This document shows, in pieces, positions 24,924-37,443 of a stretch of 64,000 nt of DNA. Source of the DNA: Gnetum montanum (Eukaryota > Streptophyta > Gnetopsida > Gnetales > Gnetaceae); NCBI GenBank assembly GCA_015680685.1, contig MNCI01003613.1, forward strand, positions 567,336-631,335, given 5' to 3'. The notes under the pieces were generated by a model that saw nothing but the letters and a program-made list of their open reading frames with translations, had not been told where the DNA came from and did not search any database. Numbering within the stretch: position 1 is the first letter of the stretch; each line of letters opens with the position of its first letter. A program made the position numbers and the translations under genes.

Positions 24924-24940
24924 TGGTGCTAGAAGGAGGG
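24924..24940 (+). promoter_or_regulatory. Primer-binding site of element B
   Basis: TGGTGCTAGAAGGAGGG lies just inside the 5' LTR and matches the primer site of element C, TGGCGCTAGAAGGAGGG, except at one base. The primer tRNA is not assigned. Confidence 0.65.
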
Positions 24941-25172
24941 CATGAACCTCCAATCTATGTTTCACGGGTAGTCCTGTAAGCTATCTGTACCCATTATTGA
25001 TCGATGTAAACATGATACCTCCGTGGTTGTTTACGTGATCGTGTGGTACAAATTAGTCGCTCCAACGATTCCTTTGGAATCCAACAGGATAGAAAGCCCA
25101 CATCTATCTTTAATCTACCTTTGCCTTTGTGATCTTTAGCCCTGTTATCATTACTTTCTAGCTATGTAGAGA

Positions 25173-27640
25173 ATGGCTGCATCAACCGTCGCTATTGATA
25201 TCGCTAGCCTCGAAAACCCCTGGATGCTGCAAGCTATGCTTGTTGTTGTCGAACCACTGACCAATTCGGTGTAGCTATGCCGATCCCTTAGGATTCAAAA
25301 TAAAGAGCCTGAGGAACATATTCAATGTAGGGAACACTCCAACTTCCTCTATGCTAAGCTAATGGTGAATCTGCCTATGTATCCCCAAGAACTTGAAGTG
25401 AAACGCGAATACGAGTTCATATACTGTAACGGGAAGGAATTCATTCCTTCACCTAATGCCTCCATACCCCTGATAGACCAGCAATAGTGGATGCTGGATC
25501 AACTGCTAAAGGCCAGGGCTTCAGCAGAACAACGAGATGAGATGTTCCGTGATGAAGCATCCCATGATGGGTAGGAGGACTTAGATTCCCACACCGAGGG
25601 AGGCAATCATGCTAGCTTTGTCATGGCTCCTCCCTCCATAGCGTCCCATGTAAACTCACTATTTATGGTCACTACGCTGTTATCATTGACTATCGCTGAC
25701 CATGTGGTGCATGCATCCCATCAACAACTTTTCTCTCTAGCTACCATTCTGGGTGTTGTCCCTTCATAGACCATTCCTCTGTAGTCATAATCAGCCAATC
25801 CATCTCATCTCATACCTGCACCTATGTCACCATATGTGCATGTAGTGCCTACTTCGCAATTACACACAGCCTCGACATTTACCCCAGCTTTCGCCCCTGC
25901 ACAACCACAATCAATGACTAGCCCTACCACTACCGCATGGTGGGTTCCAAGTACATCACCCCTTGTTGCGTAGCCTATGTAGATGTCCCATATCACTCAT
26001 AATCAACACCAGGTCCTACAGGTAGTAAATCCAACTACAGGGTCATGGCTTGTGCCCCCGACTACACAAAGAGCATACCCTATAGCCCAATTGACGATAG
26101 TTTCCCTGCCTGCACCACTTGCCAGGTGGTGGATGGCATAGGCAGAACCACCTATAGGGATAGTTCTGACTGCATCGCTCACAGGCCATGCTGTTGCCCC
26201 TATCTTGCCACCCATTGTGGCTCCCCTTGCTATTCCACAACCAACCTCTTCGTCCTCGGGCCTAGACCAAGCCTTCTATCTTATCCAACCCTTACCAAAG
26301 AGGTTAAACATCTTAAGGTTTCCAGTTTTGACATAATACATGTCATGGATTTCTATAATGATTATCCTATCATTCTGACAATACCCATGTTATCATTACC
26401 TCTTGAGATACCACTTTCCCATTTTACAAAATAAAATGGGGAAGTTGATCCTAACGCCCATATCAGTACCTTCAAGTCAAAGTTTTTATTGCTACAACAA
26501 TGGCCACATACCATCATCTGTGTCTTTGCTATGTCCCTAAAGGGTAAAGCTTTAGATTGGTATCGCGTACTTCCATGCTCTTCCATCTCAACCTTGGAAG
26601 AGTTGCTAACTTAGTTCATGACCCATTTTAAATACAACCTGAAACCAGAAGTCACGCTGGACTAGTTAATGGGAGTTAAGCAAGATCCACTTGAGCCAGT
26701 CCAAAAGTTTATATAGTGGTGGAGTGCCACCTTGAGTGAAATCTGTGACATCACGGAGGCCCATTTTTTGGCAATCTTCAAAGGGGTAGTTAATGACTTT
26801 ATTAAGTCTAAACTATATTACCTTGATCCTTGCTCCCTCAGCCAAGCCTTCGCTCAAACTAAGAGCATTCAAGACATGGTAGAGGCTAGCAAAGACCCAG
26901 CGTATGTGGTCTATAAAAATGCCCACAACAAGAGCAAAGACAAGGAAAAAGCTGCAACGAAAATAGTAGCAGCCGTGGCCAAAGGGGCCAAAAAGAAAAA
27001 TAACAAAAAAAAAGCACCTACGACACTGGCTAAGGCCACAACTAGCTCAAAAAGCATCGATCAGGAAACAACACCTACCCCTAAGGCATCCCCATAGCTG
27101 AAGCCTAATTTTGAGCGTAAAGATCGCTTAAAATACACGGCTCTACCTGTAAAGCCTTTAGAACTTCTGAAGAAACTGTTGGAAACTAGCCACATCCAAC
27201 ACAAGACGGTGTCCAAGGAGGCTTTGAAGTGCCACAAATAGCACTGTGACCTACTCAAGAACCCCTTCTCGGCCCTACCTAACGAGCTGCCAATCCCCAA
27301 GAACTTCAAGCTGGATCATTTTTGTGACTGGTGGTCATGACACGAATTACTGTTGGGTGTTGAAAGATGACATTCAACACATGATCGACCAAGGTAAGCT
27401 GATCCTAGACAGTAGTAGTCTAGTTCGTCAAGAAAACCAGTCCATGTATGTGTACCAAGACCCGTTAAATGCAAATAACGTAGGGTACACTATCAATATA
27501 GTGAGCATAGAAGGCGATGGCCAGGCACAGCCAAAGCAACCCTTTATGTTGCATGTGCCTCATCGCCCACCTCAGATGACAAGCCCGTCAACATCAATGG
27601 GTGCGGCTCAATGACAACCTTTTGTTCTTTGAGTCCCATC
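25173..27640 (+). pseudogene. Gag of element B
   Basis: The frame opens at ATG 25173 and stays readable for about 200 codons with mostly TAG stops. Its N-terminal motif (ELEVKREYEF and EFIPSP, about 25395-25460) is shared with C and H. After a Pro/Thr-rich linker the capsid domain appears at about 26590-26900 with QDPLEPVQKF and VVNDFIKSKLYYL. A Lys-rich tail follows at 26930-27020. A zinc-knuckle-like segment comes next near 27320-27370 (HDTNYCWVLKDDIQ), with its cysteines partly lost. Several frameshifts are present. Gag would form the particle shell and bind element RNA. Confidence 0.75.
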
Positions 27641-27999
27641 TCGGACTTTTGTTCCGCAGTTGACTATCGGTAATGCCGCAGCCCAGCTCATGCCCACACC
27701 TAAAGCCATCAGTTGCTCCTGCTATGTAGGGGAAAATCTCTAAGTTAATTCCCCAACCACAACCTACCAGGAAATGAGGCATATGACAGACAACACAGCC
27801 AAGGACCCTCTTACGCTGGGATCTCCTAAGCCTACACCCCTCACCTCGGTGCCCTTGGCCCCACCCTCCTCTGAAAAAGATGACATTATGCAAATGAGAC
27901 CATCTTCTCCCTGCCCAAGAAAACACAATCCTCAACTGGAAACTGTTCCTCTGAGAGAGATCCATCTCTTGGGATGAATGGAAGAAGGGAAGGGTAACA

Positions 28000-28842
28000 A
28001 ATAACCAGATCATGGGCATGATCTCCTTGATGCTTTTACGCAAGTCAAGCAGGCTCTCAAAAAAAAATACAACATTGAGCCTATATGACTTGCTGATGAC
28101 ATCCCAAAATCATTGTGAAGCCATGGTTCGCATGCTAACATCCACACCCGTGGACGAAAACTTGCTAGTAGATGAAGAAGCAATCCATTCGATTATGCTT
28201 CCCCCCACTGCTGAACAACTACGATCTCCCCAACTGACATTTCATGATGAGTCCATTAAGGATGACCCAGAAAAGGGTCAAGTGACAATAGTGCCCATGT
28301 TCATCAGTATCCGAGTTTGCCAGTACAAAATCCGAAGAGCACACGTAGATGACAGGGTCGCTGCCAGTGTCATTCCATTCCCTATAGTGGACAAACTGGG
28401 TTTGCTTGACCAGATTAATCCCATGGCAATGTCGTGTTTGAAGTCATTTAACGAGACACAAGTGTAAGTTAAGGGAATGATGCACATCAACTTTGTAGTA
28501 GGGGATCAATTCCCCACAAACGTAGTGTTCATCGTCATCGAGGAGATGCCTGGCTTCAATCTAATCTTAGGGAGGTCTTGGTTAGCTTAATTAAGGGCAG
28601 TTTCATCACCCATTCATCAGGAGATCCACTTGTCCTATGCAGGAGGGGAAGTGATCATCCATGGTGATAAGATGACCTCTCAAGTGGTTAACAATGTGAA
28701 AATGGAACACGGTTTGGAGATTGAAGTCCCTGAAGATCAAACTCCTATCCCAAAAATTGAACAGGCTGATGCAATGGCCAATGAAATCTTGACTTGTGTT
28801 GAACTACCCTTCCAGGAAGAAGATGGTAGCATAGAGAAATGA
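28000..28842 (+). pseudogene. Protease of element B
   Basis: An open frame (28012-28467) reaches the active-site region VHVDDRVAASVIP, which lines up with VHVDDGAATNVVP in C; the Gly of the catalytic motif is Arg here. After a TAA stop the frame goes on with GDQFPTNVVF, NLILGRSWLA, another stop, and HQEIHLSYAGGEVIIHGD, and closes at 28842. The layout is that of a Tat-like aspartic protease. Two stops and the altered active site make it inactive. Confidence 0.75.
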
Positions 28843-29019
28843 TGTAATAAGCCTCCTCGTCCATACGCTTCGCTAAACGTAAAAACAATCAAGAAATAGC
28901 TACAGAGCTAGCAAATGCATACATTAGCGTGACATGTTATATCAATCCACATTGTTTACTGCTATGCAATTTATGCTTTTTTTGGTCACATTGTTCTTGT
29001 TACGCTTTTTCATATGCAC

Positions 29020-29170
29020 CTTGGCTCGAAATGGCCTCAAACTAGTTACGGCTTGTTATGGCCTAAAACTGGAAATTCTGTTTATTCTTTTATGTGTACG
29101 ATGGCCTAACCTGAAATGGCCTTAAACTATTAGCGGCCTGCAGTGGCCTAAAACATGTAACCTTTCTGAC
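29020..29170. repeat. Short repeats with a GGCCTAAAACT core in element B
   Basis: Phrases such as ATGGCCTCAAACTAG, ATGGCCTAAAACTGG and ATGGCCTTAAACTAT recur every 30 to 45 bases. A similar repeat flanks the antisense gene in element C (42515-42770 and 47815-47905). Confidence 0.6.
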
Positions 29171-29246
29171 CATATGCTTCCCTTCATAAAATCAAAAAAA
29201 AATTAAAATGTTGTTTTATGATCGCATTGACCAAAGAATGTTACTA

Positions 29247-29252
29247 TTTATT
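29247..29252 (-). terminator. AATAAA signal of the antisense gene in B
   Basis: On the minus strand AATAAA occurs about 40 bases past the stop codon of the last exon, the expected place for a polyadenylation signal. Confidence 0.45.
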
Positions 29253-29292
29253 CCCTTTCATTACAACAAAATGTTTGGCCAATATCGCCACG

Positions 29293-31115
29293 CTACACAT
29301 CCCTTTCATTACCACCTCCATATGCGTCATTTGACTCCACCTCCACCTCATAAGGATCTTCTGCATAAGGATCTTCTTTTTGCAGTGTCTCTTCGTGGGG
29401 GAGGTTCTCTCTATGGGGCTCCTCCTCATGAGGACCCTCTTCATGAAGATGATCATCTCTATGGGGCTCTTCCTCATGGGGACCCTCTTTGTGAGGGCCA
29501 TCATCTCCATGGTGCTCCTCTTCATGAGGACCCTCTTCATGTCGATCCTATGATTTTACATGAAACAAACGTTAGTGTCGCCATCGAAATCAGACATAGG
29601 AACAATACAACTATAACATAGCTTACCTATGATGATCCTACATCAGTCGCAAAAGGAATTTGTTCCAAGCCAACTAACAGGCATTGCATGATCTCATCCT
29701 TAGTGAGCTTAGCCCAAATGCCATCTCCTAGATTAGTTCTAGCCTTCACCTTCCTCTTTTCCATAGGAGTCCATCGGGGCAGTTTAGGAAAGAAGGAAGG
29801 GACAATAGTCTCCCTGCCAGGGAGGGTTATCTCTCTCTTGGGGGAAGCACTCACTGTCACTTGCTCCTGAAACTTTTCATATGCTCCAGAAGCACAGATG
29901 ACATCGAGGAACAACTAGAGCGACCATGCTTCAACCGTAAAATCCCTATACTGTTAGCGGTAGGAAGCACATTCTTGCTTATACATGTGTTTATGGTCTT
30001 TTTCTGCCTGCCCCCATTCTTGGACCCTCACACTGAAATCCTTCCAGTCTTGGTTGTTCTAGGCTAGGAGATCCATTTGCATCTGTTACTTGATGAGCTC
30101 ATGGCTAGCTTGGATGTTGTTTTTGATGACCATATAGTAATGGGCATAGTCAATCACAACTGTCCATCAATTCCCGTCATTGGTGTCTCGAGCTTGCAGA
30201 AATTCATTCCGGGAGTCAAGGTCCTCAACCCTAGAAGTCAGGGCCATTTTTTTTTATTTTATTTTTTGCAACCTCTTCCAAAGATCTTCATTGACTTTTT
30301 GACACTCCCATAGAGAATGGGCCAAGTATAACGCACATTTATGCATCTCATCGTAAAGGCCATGTGGCACTTTGGTCACCTCTGGTGAGGGTTTGGGGGT
30401 ATTTTCTACGTCAACGGGCTCTATGGGATCCCATTTGAGGTGAGATCCTGTAACAAGAAAGACAACAGTTAGATGTAATAGAATAACATAATGTCACAAT
30501 TTTAATGATTTCCTGCATAACAACAATGATGTACCAATATCAGGATCAGTTCACTCTAAGCAACCAATCATATCATTCACAATGCCCTCCATGAAGGTGA
30601 ATTTGTTAAGAGCCTCACCCCAATGTTGAATTGGGGTTGCTAACAAAGGTACGCCGCTATTATCAGAAGTGCCTACTACATAAACAAAATGAGTCAAACA
30701 TAGCACAATAGAAAATGCCAATTGAGATGTTACAACAATAAAACTCACCAATGATAAACCACTCCTCCTTTTCTAGCTCATCCAAAAGGACCTTGGCATC
30801 CTCTACGCCCATCTCCCCTTCAGGCACAAGAGCTTGTGTGCTGCCTACGTTGTTAACTGGGCCCCTTCCCCACATTGCAAGACTATGGTCCTTTTTCCAG
30901 GGGTCAGTTCCTCTACACCTTTCCCTTTTTCTGTTAAACACATCATATTTAACAAAACCTTATTCACTTCCTACAAACGCTACGTAATGCAACGACGTCT
31001 ATACATAGCGTAACCCACACAAACTAATCACACATTCTTCTACTTACCAACCAAGGGATGGCTCCTGTGAAACTTAATTCATAGTTTCCTTCCCTCTTCA
31101 TCAATCGGGCTAGGA
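29293..31115 (-). pseudogene. Antisense spliced gene in element B, 5' end deleted
   Basis: Five exons are seen on the minus strand: about 31115-31048, 30930-30749, about 30674-30535, 30447-29627 and 29548-29293, all with GT-AG borders. They match exons 4 (end) to 8 of the antisense gene in C. Paired examples are HLKWDPIEP against KLKWDPSET, FVDK-type segments, and DWKDFSVRVQEWGQAEKDHK against DWKAFASKVCKWGQDEKNHK. The last intron is in phase 0 in both. The last exon encodes an acidic, His-rich tail with EEGPHEEEPHRDD units and ends in a stop at 29293-29295. The first three exons were lost with most of the RT. Function unknown. Stops are mainly TAG or TAA. Confidence 0.75.
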
Positions 31116-32130
31116 GACTTACATCCTATGCAACATCTACTCAAGAACGGGGTTAACTTTGAATGGACCAAGAACTGCCAACATGCTTTTGATTACTTAA
31201 AGAAAGAGCTACTACATTTGCCAACAGTTTTCCCACCACAATGGAATCAACCTTTCTACATCTACCTGGCAAGTTCAGATGTGTCCATAGCTGCATTATT
31301 ATGTCAAAATAGGGACAACGGGTTAGAAATCCCTATCTATTATCTAAGTCACATCTATTTGTGTATGAAACAAGGTACAATGAAGTATAGTGTAATTGTT
31401 TGGCATTGGTTTTTACACTCAAAAAATGTAGACACTATCTTTTCCGCAGCTAGGTTAACATAATTTACAAGAACAATATTCTGTGGGCCATCACAAATAA
31501 TCTATACGAGAGCAGTAGGATAGCCCACTAGAAAGCCATCACAATAAAATTTGACTTGCACTACGTTGGCTAATCTTCCACGAAGGGCCAAGCGATAGCC
31601 AACTAGCTTGTAACATGTCCTATTAACGATCAGGCCATGATAGACCCTAAGTTTCTTAACGAACATGTACATAGTTTAAGCCCTGTATCAATAGGCCTCG
31701 AAGCGACATTACATTTTGATGGAGCTTCAACTACCAAAGGTAGCAGTGCTGCCATTGTCATTACGATTTCCCTTGAGGATGTTCACCCATTTGCTTACCA
31801 CCTAGCGTTTCCTTGTACGAACAATGTGGTAGAATACGAGGGGCTCCTCAGGGGATTGTTAGCAACCAAAGAATTGAATATCCAATACTTGGCAATCTAA
31901 GGTGATTCGATGCTCTTTGTCAATCAAATCATGAAAGTCTACACCTACAAAGCTGTGCATCTATAGCCCTATTGCGATATGGCTAAAGATCTTCTGAAAT
32001 AATTTACAACTACTAATGTCCAACACGTGCCACGTAATGAGAACACCGTAGTTGATGCACTAGCTACACTAGCTTTAAACATGCCATCATATTTGTTCAC
32101 CACCTTGCCCACTTTAATGATAGAATGTAC
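31116..32130 (+). pseudogene. RT thumb, RNase H and archaeal-type RNase H of element B
   Basis: Right after the deletion point the frame reads GVNFEWTKNCQHAFDYLKKE (RT end and connection), then FYIYLASSDVSIAALL and PIYYLSH (RNase H). From about 31637 a second RNase H of archaeal type follows with LHFDGAST, then NNVVEYEGLLRGLLA. The dual RNase H arrangement is the hallmark of the Tat and Ogre group. The RT catalytic palm is absent. Frame changes and stops show it is inactive. Confidence 0.75.
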
Positions 32131-32179
32131 AAACCTTATCATTTAAGTGATACAAATCTCCTCTCTAGGTGCGGAAGGA

Positions 32180-33420
32180 ATGCCAGAATGGTATGACAAC
32201 ATTAAAGCCTACCTCTTGCATGGCGAACCACCGCACGAGTTAATGCCTGCACAAAAAGATGCAATCTTCAAGCATGCTAGGTAATATTTCATCATTAGAG
32301 ATAGTACTCTATGTAGGTGCTCTTGTGATGGCATATTGTTGACCTACGTTAATAATGACCAAGCACAAAAGATAGTTAGCGAAGTTCATGAAGGCCTATG
32401 TGGAGGACACATAGCCTTGCAAGCCATGGTCACTAAAATCAGATGCTTAGGGTATTACTGGCCATACATGGAATGAGACTGCGTTACCAAGGTTAAGACA
32501 TGTGACACATGCCAACATTATGAAAATTTGATACACGTGTCACCAACTAAATTGCATACTACATAGATCACTTGGCCATTCCAACGATGGGGACTAGACA
32601 TCATAGGCCCCATCACGCCTAAGTCTTCCGCAAGACATAGCTTCATTATCACTACCACCGAGTACTTCACGAAGTGGGTCGAGGCTATTCCCTTACAAAA
32701 GACTACATCTTAGCAGGTCTGCCATTTTATCTTGGAAAACATAGTAACCAGGTTTGGGCTTCTTATGACTATTGTGACTGACAATGGGCCACCATTTAGT
32801 AGCACTAAAACCAAATCATTTTGCAATAACCTTGGTATTAAGAAATCGTTTTCTTCACCTTATTACCTATAAGCAAATGGTCAAGTAGAAGAAACAAACA
32901 AAGTGATTATTAATCTACTCAAAAAATGCTCAGTAGCAATAAGAAATGATGGCATGAAAAAATCCTCTACACGCTATGGGCCTATCGTATGACATGCAGA
33001 ACAGCTACCGATAGGACACCCTACAGCCTAGTTTATGGATTTGAAGCAATGTTGCCCCTTGAACTACAAGTTCCCTCACTACGGATGGTCCTCTCCATAG
33101 TTATAAATGAGACCCAACACAATGAGTCTAGGATCATGGATCTAGACTTAGTGGAGGAGAAACACATCCAGACACTCGATAGCATCAAAAAATATCAGGA
33201 CAAGCAAAAGCAGAAGCATCATCGCAACTTGCATCAATGACCGATTAAGAAAGGAGACTTGGTTCTTAAGGTTGTTCGTGAACTAGTGAGCAAATTCTCT
33301 ACAAGCTGGAAAGGCCCCTTCTTGGTCGTCAACACATACAACAACAAAGCATTCAGGTTAGCAGACAACAATGGCAACGAACTTTCGAATATGGTGAATC
33401 ATATGTATCTGAAGTAGTAC
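32180..33420 (+). pseudogene. Integrase of element B
   Basis: The zinc-binding part reads VHEGLCGGHIALQAM and KTCDTCQHY near 32390-32520. The core follows with FQRWGLDIIGPITP, TEYFTKWVEAI, VTDNGPPFSS and ANGQVEETNK, so the DDE residues are recognisable. The C-terminal part at 32989-33240 has RTPYSLVYGFEAMLPLELQ and then a WKGPF-type motif near 33310. In-frame stops often sit where Gln is expected, for example before ANGQVEE. The frame ends near 33417. Confidence 0.8.
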
Positions 33421-33424
33421 CACA

Positions 33425-33860
33425 TTTAGATGATAGCCCAGCTTCAATGAAAGGTAACGAACGTCTGCTATGACGTAAAACTAGTGTTGTAACAAATGTC
33501 CGCTACGACGTAAAAATGGTGGTGTTGTACACGTCTGCTACAACATAAAATTGAAATTTCTTGCACACATCCGCCACGACGCTAAACTAGAAAATTTTCA
33601 ACCATCCACCATAATGAAAAATTGGCAAGGTAAGCACCCATCTGCTAAGATGTTAAACTAGCATAGACTTGTCCCTGGGTCACAACACAAAACTAACACC
33701 CATAGCATGTTCTGCTAGGACCATAAACTAGCTCTTCCACCATCCGCTATGACGTAAAACTAGCACACTTTGGTTTGCCCAGACTTTAAATTGGGACAAT
33801 GGTCTGCTGGGACTTAAAACCAGCAACAATGGTCCACTAGGACTTAAAACTAGAATTTTC
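33425..33860. repeat. Degenerate 30-40 bp repeats after the pol of element B
   Basis: About a dozen units contain a core like TCTGCTATGACGTAAAACTA, separated by variable spacers. They lie in the 3' untranslated part. The TAAACT core is also found in the repeats after integrase in C and E. Confidence 0.65.
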
Positions 33861-34136
33861 CAATAGACAATCCATGACACTAGTGAGACTGATCATTCTT
33901 GCATGGAATCCCTATCAGATGAAATGGGTAGGGCATTGGAATAGACGTAATGCCACTACCCTCCTAGCATCCTACTGATTCCTCGGATATGCTGAAAGAC
34001 ATACTACTGATCCCTTAGAGATGCTGCTACAATGGCCACTCAACAATTGTAACTCCTGGGGTCAGCTTCGCCACTCAGAGCCCCAAGGAAACTATGGTCA
34101 TCCATAACCATGGCTGCCTCCAGTTGTCATCGCCGC
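33861..34136 (+). other. 3' untranslated part of element B, before the C insertion
   Basis: No open frame or repeat of note. The last five bases, GCCGC (34132-34136), are the left target-site copy of element C; B resumes at 54399 with ACCGC. Confidence 0.6.
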
Positions 34137-35680
34137 TGTACCATCCGAAATCGTCGGTCTCCGGCTGGAATGAAACAGAAACCTGGAGATCTTTGGACAT
34201 GCACAGAAGATCCTACCTTCGCTTGAGGGCAAGCTAGAATTAACGAAGGCAGAGTACCTTGAGTGGTCCACACGTGGATTAGGCAAGGATTTTCCCGAAC
34301 GTACACCGATATACTGTACGCTGGGTTATATGTAAACGGCGTAACGAATGTAAAACGGAGCATAAACGTACAAGAGCATAAACAGTAAACATGCAATAAT
34401 GAATGAAAAACTGTAACAGATTTCAGCAAATAAATGTAGCAATATTATTGCAAAATGAGAGTTACAATGCACTCGTGTAACGTAGTTGTGACTTTGACAC
34501 AAGGCGGACGAATAGCCCCAGTGGATGCAGGGATGACTGTGTGCTAGGTTCAACTGCAGGCACAACGTAAAGGCTGTATGCTCAGCGTGCAGGGTTGAGA
34601 TCCAGCGTATAGGGTTTTTGCTCTGGTTTCTCAGCGTCCCTGGTTCTTTTTTTTTCTCTAGTTTTTGCTCAAAAATTGCCAAACCCTTTCTAATGAAAAA
34701 ATTTGGGTTTTTATACAAGTTTAGACATGGGACTCGGGTTTTGAGAGGGGATGATTGGCTATGGAGCGCTGGACTCTCGGGTTGGGTGACATGTGGTGCG
34801 TTGAACGGGTGTGAAGGAATGAAATTTTGCAAGTATACAGTGTGCTGCACGTCAGCATATGCCACTGTACGTCAGCGTTTATCGTTGTACGCCAGCATAT
34901 ACACGCTGGCCGCTAGCGTATACACGTTGGATGTATGACCTCGACATACAAACTTGATCAAAGCAAAAGAAGTCCTTCGGCCTTTAGATTTGAATTCGGA
35001 TGCCATGAAGATGTTGCCGGTAGATGTTTAGCTCGGTTGACCTTGATTTGACACTGATCTAAAGAGCTTGGATTGGTTTACGTTGTGCTGCACACTGGTC
35101 ACGCACTTTCTACATGCCGGGCGTATACATTGGGCATATACGCTGTGAATGCATACTGGGCATATACACTGGGCGTATATGCTGCATCTGCTGGGTGTAT
35201 ATGCTGGGCATGTAGGATGTACATGCTCAGCGTATGGACTCCAAAATGCATGATGTTAACACCTGATGATCGCTTTGTTCGTGTGAGTTGATGCTTCGTA
35301 CCAAATCTCACTCTGAAGTGCTGTTTCCATGCCGTCTTCAGGGATTGCATGCTGGGGGTATACATCAATCATACACGCTGAGCGTACATGTGAGGTGTGT
35401 ACGCTGGGCGTATATGTTGTGAATGCATACTTGGGTGTATACGTTGGGTGTATACATTGAGAATGTATACTTAGTGATGATTAAGTATTTTGAGCTCCGA
35501 AGTTGCCATGTTTGATAGCAGATGTTGTCGTGGTCATCGACGGGTCCCAAGAAACCATTGAGCCCGACTCTGCTTGAAGCTATCTGTGGGGCCCTCAAGC
35601 TTTAGTCATGATGGGGAACATCATGACTTAGCTCAATTTTTGTTGGAGAAGTACTAAGCTTAGAATTTTGTGGTGTTTCA
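34137..35680 (-). repeat. 3' LTR of element C
   Basis: It matches 52995-54398 with many scattered differences. Read on the minus strand it starts TGAAACACCACAAAATTC and ends GGTACA, with TATAAAAA at 34715-34708. AGCGTAT-type phrases are frequent in the U3 part. Open frames here are LTR by-products. Confidence 0.85.
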
Positions 35681-37443
35681 ACCGCTAGATCTTGGGTTAG
35701 CAAATTCATTTGACTAGCTCCTTGCCTAGTTAGATGGATGATATGAATCTGGCTCTCAACAGCAAATTCCTGAGCCATGGTGTTGACAAAGGGGCCAGTG
35801 CCTCTTGCTATGATTCCTTCTCTATGGCCTACACTCTCCTTTTTTCTTCGGATGACACTTGTTTCAACGGCCTCCCTAGTGATTAGGACAAGTGCTTTTA
35901 TTCTCTATTCTTTGTTATGTTTTGCAGGTTGCTACGATAGCATTATTCAAAGATGCATTCGCTAGAAGGGTGAGGTGTCACAATGTTCTAAGGTGGCTGC
36001 TCGAACTAGACTAACTATTTGGAAGTGTAGTTGAAACACTACAAAAATTTGGACCCAACACTTTCAGACAAGAATCAAGCTAAGTCATGATACTTCCTAG
36101 CATGACCGAAACTTGTGAACCTCAAAAATAGCATCAAAAAGAGCATATTTGAATAAGAGAGAGTTCCTTGGGACCCACAGGTGACTACATCAGCATCCAG
36201 CATCAAGAATTTCAAGTTTTGGATTCAAAATACTTGGTTTTGACCAAGTATATTCTGGGTACAGCTTGGTGTATGCTGGCCAGCGTANNNNNNNNNNNNN
36301 NNNNNNNNNNNNNNNNNNNNNNNNNNNNNNNNNNNNNNNNNNNNNNNNNNNNNNNNNNNNNNNNNNNNNNNNNNNNNNNNNNNNNNNNNNNNNNNNNNNN
36401 NNNNNNNNNNNNNNNNNNNNNNNNNNNNNNNNNNNNNNNNNNNNNNNNNNNNNNNNNNNNNNNNNNNNNNNNNNNNNNNNNNNNNNNNNNNNNNNNNNNN
36501 NNNNNNNNNNNNNNNNNNNNNNNNNNNNNNNNNNNNNNNNNNNNNNNNNNNNNNNNNNNNNNNNNNNNNNNNNNNNNNNNNNNNNNNNNNNNNNNNNNNN
36601 NNNNNNNNNNNNNNNNNNNNNNNNNNNNNNNNNNNNNNNNNNNNNNNNNNNNNNNNNNNNNNNNNNNNNNNNNNNNNNNNNNNNNNNNNNNNNNNNNNNN
36701 NNNNNNNNNNNNNNNNNNNNNNNNNNNNNNNNNNNNNNNNNNNNNNNNNNNNNNNNNNNNNNNNNNNNNNNNNNNNNNNNNNNNNNNNNNNNNNNNNNNN
36801 NNNNNNNNNNNNNNNNNNNNNNNNNNNNNNNNNNNNNNNNNNNNNNNNNNNNNNNNNNNNNNNNNNNNNNNNNNNNNNNNNNNNNNNNNNNNNNNNNNNN
36901 NNNNNNNNNNNNNNNNNNNNNNNNNNNNNNNNNNNNNNNNNNNNNNNNNNNNNNNNNNNNNNNNNNNNNNNNNNNNNNNNNNNNNNNNNNNNNNNNNNNN
37001 NNNNNNNNNNNNNNNNNNNNNNNNNNNNNNNNNNNNNNNNNNNNNNNNNNNNNNNNNNNNNNNNNNNNNNNNNNNNNNNNNNNNNNNNNNNNNNNNNNNN
37101 NNNNNNNNNNNNNNNNNNNNNNNNNNNNNNNNNNNNNNNNNNNNNNNNNNNNNNNNNNNNNNNNNNNNNNNNNNNNNNNNNNNGAATGCATACTTGGGTG
37201 TATACGTTGGGTGTATACATTGAGAATGTATACTTAGTGATGATTAAGTATTTTGAGCTCCGAAGTTGCCATGTTTGATAGCAGATGTTGTCGTGGTCAT
37301 CGACGGGTCCCAAGAAACCATTGAGCCCGACTCTGCTTGAAGCTATCTGTGGGGCCCTCAAGCTTTAGTCATGATGGGGAACATCATGACTTAGCTCAAT
37401 TTTTGTTGGAGAAGTACTAAGCTTAGAATTTTGTGGTGTTTCA
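35681..37443. other. Probable misassembled segment
   Basis: 35681-36287 looks identical to 54399-55005, sequence that belongs to B and solo LTR G on the other side of element C. After the N run (36288-37183), 37184-37443 is identical to 35421-35680, the end of the same LTR. Removing 35681-37443 would join the LTR directly to its polypurine tract, TTGGCCCCTCTTT on the plus strand. Confidence 0.75.
36288..37183. other. Assembly gap (896 N)
   Basis: Run of N; frames of more than 300 codons crossing it are meaningless. Confidence 0.99.

Noticed and set aside
34326-34865. 179-codon minus-strand frame in the left C LTR
   Set aside because: It lies in LTR sequence, includes the TATA region, and is not kept open over its length in the right LTR.
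36168-37361. Open frames of 320-380 codons across 36168-37361
   Set aside because: They run through 896 N and have no coding meaning.
34137-37443. A third LTR of element C at the N gap
   Set aside because: 37184-37443 is an exact repeat of 35421-35680, better explained by a misjoin than by a further insertion.
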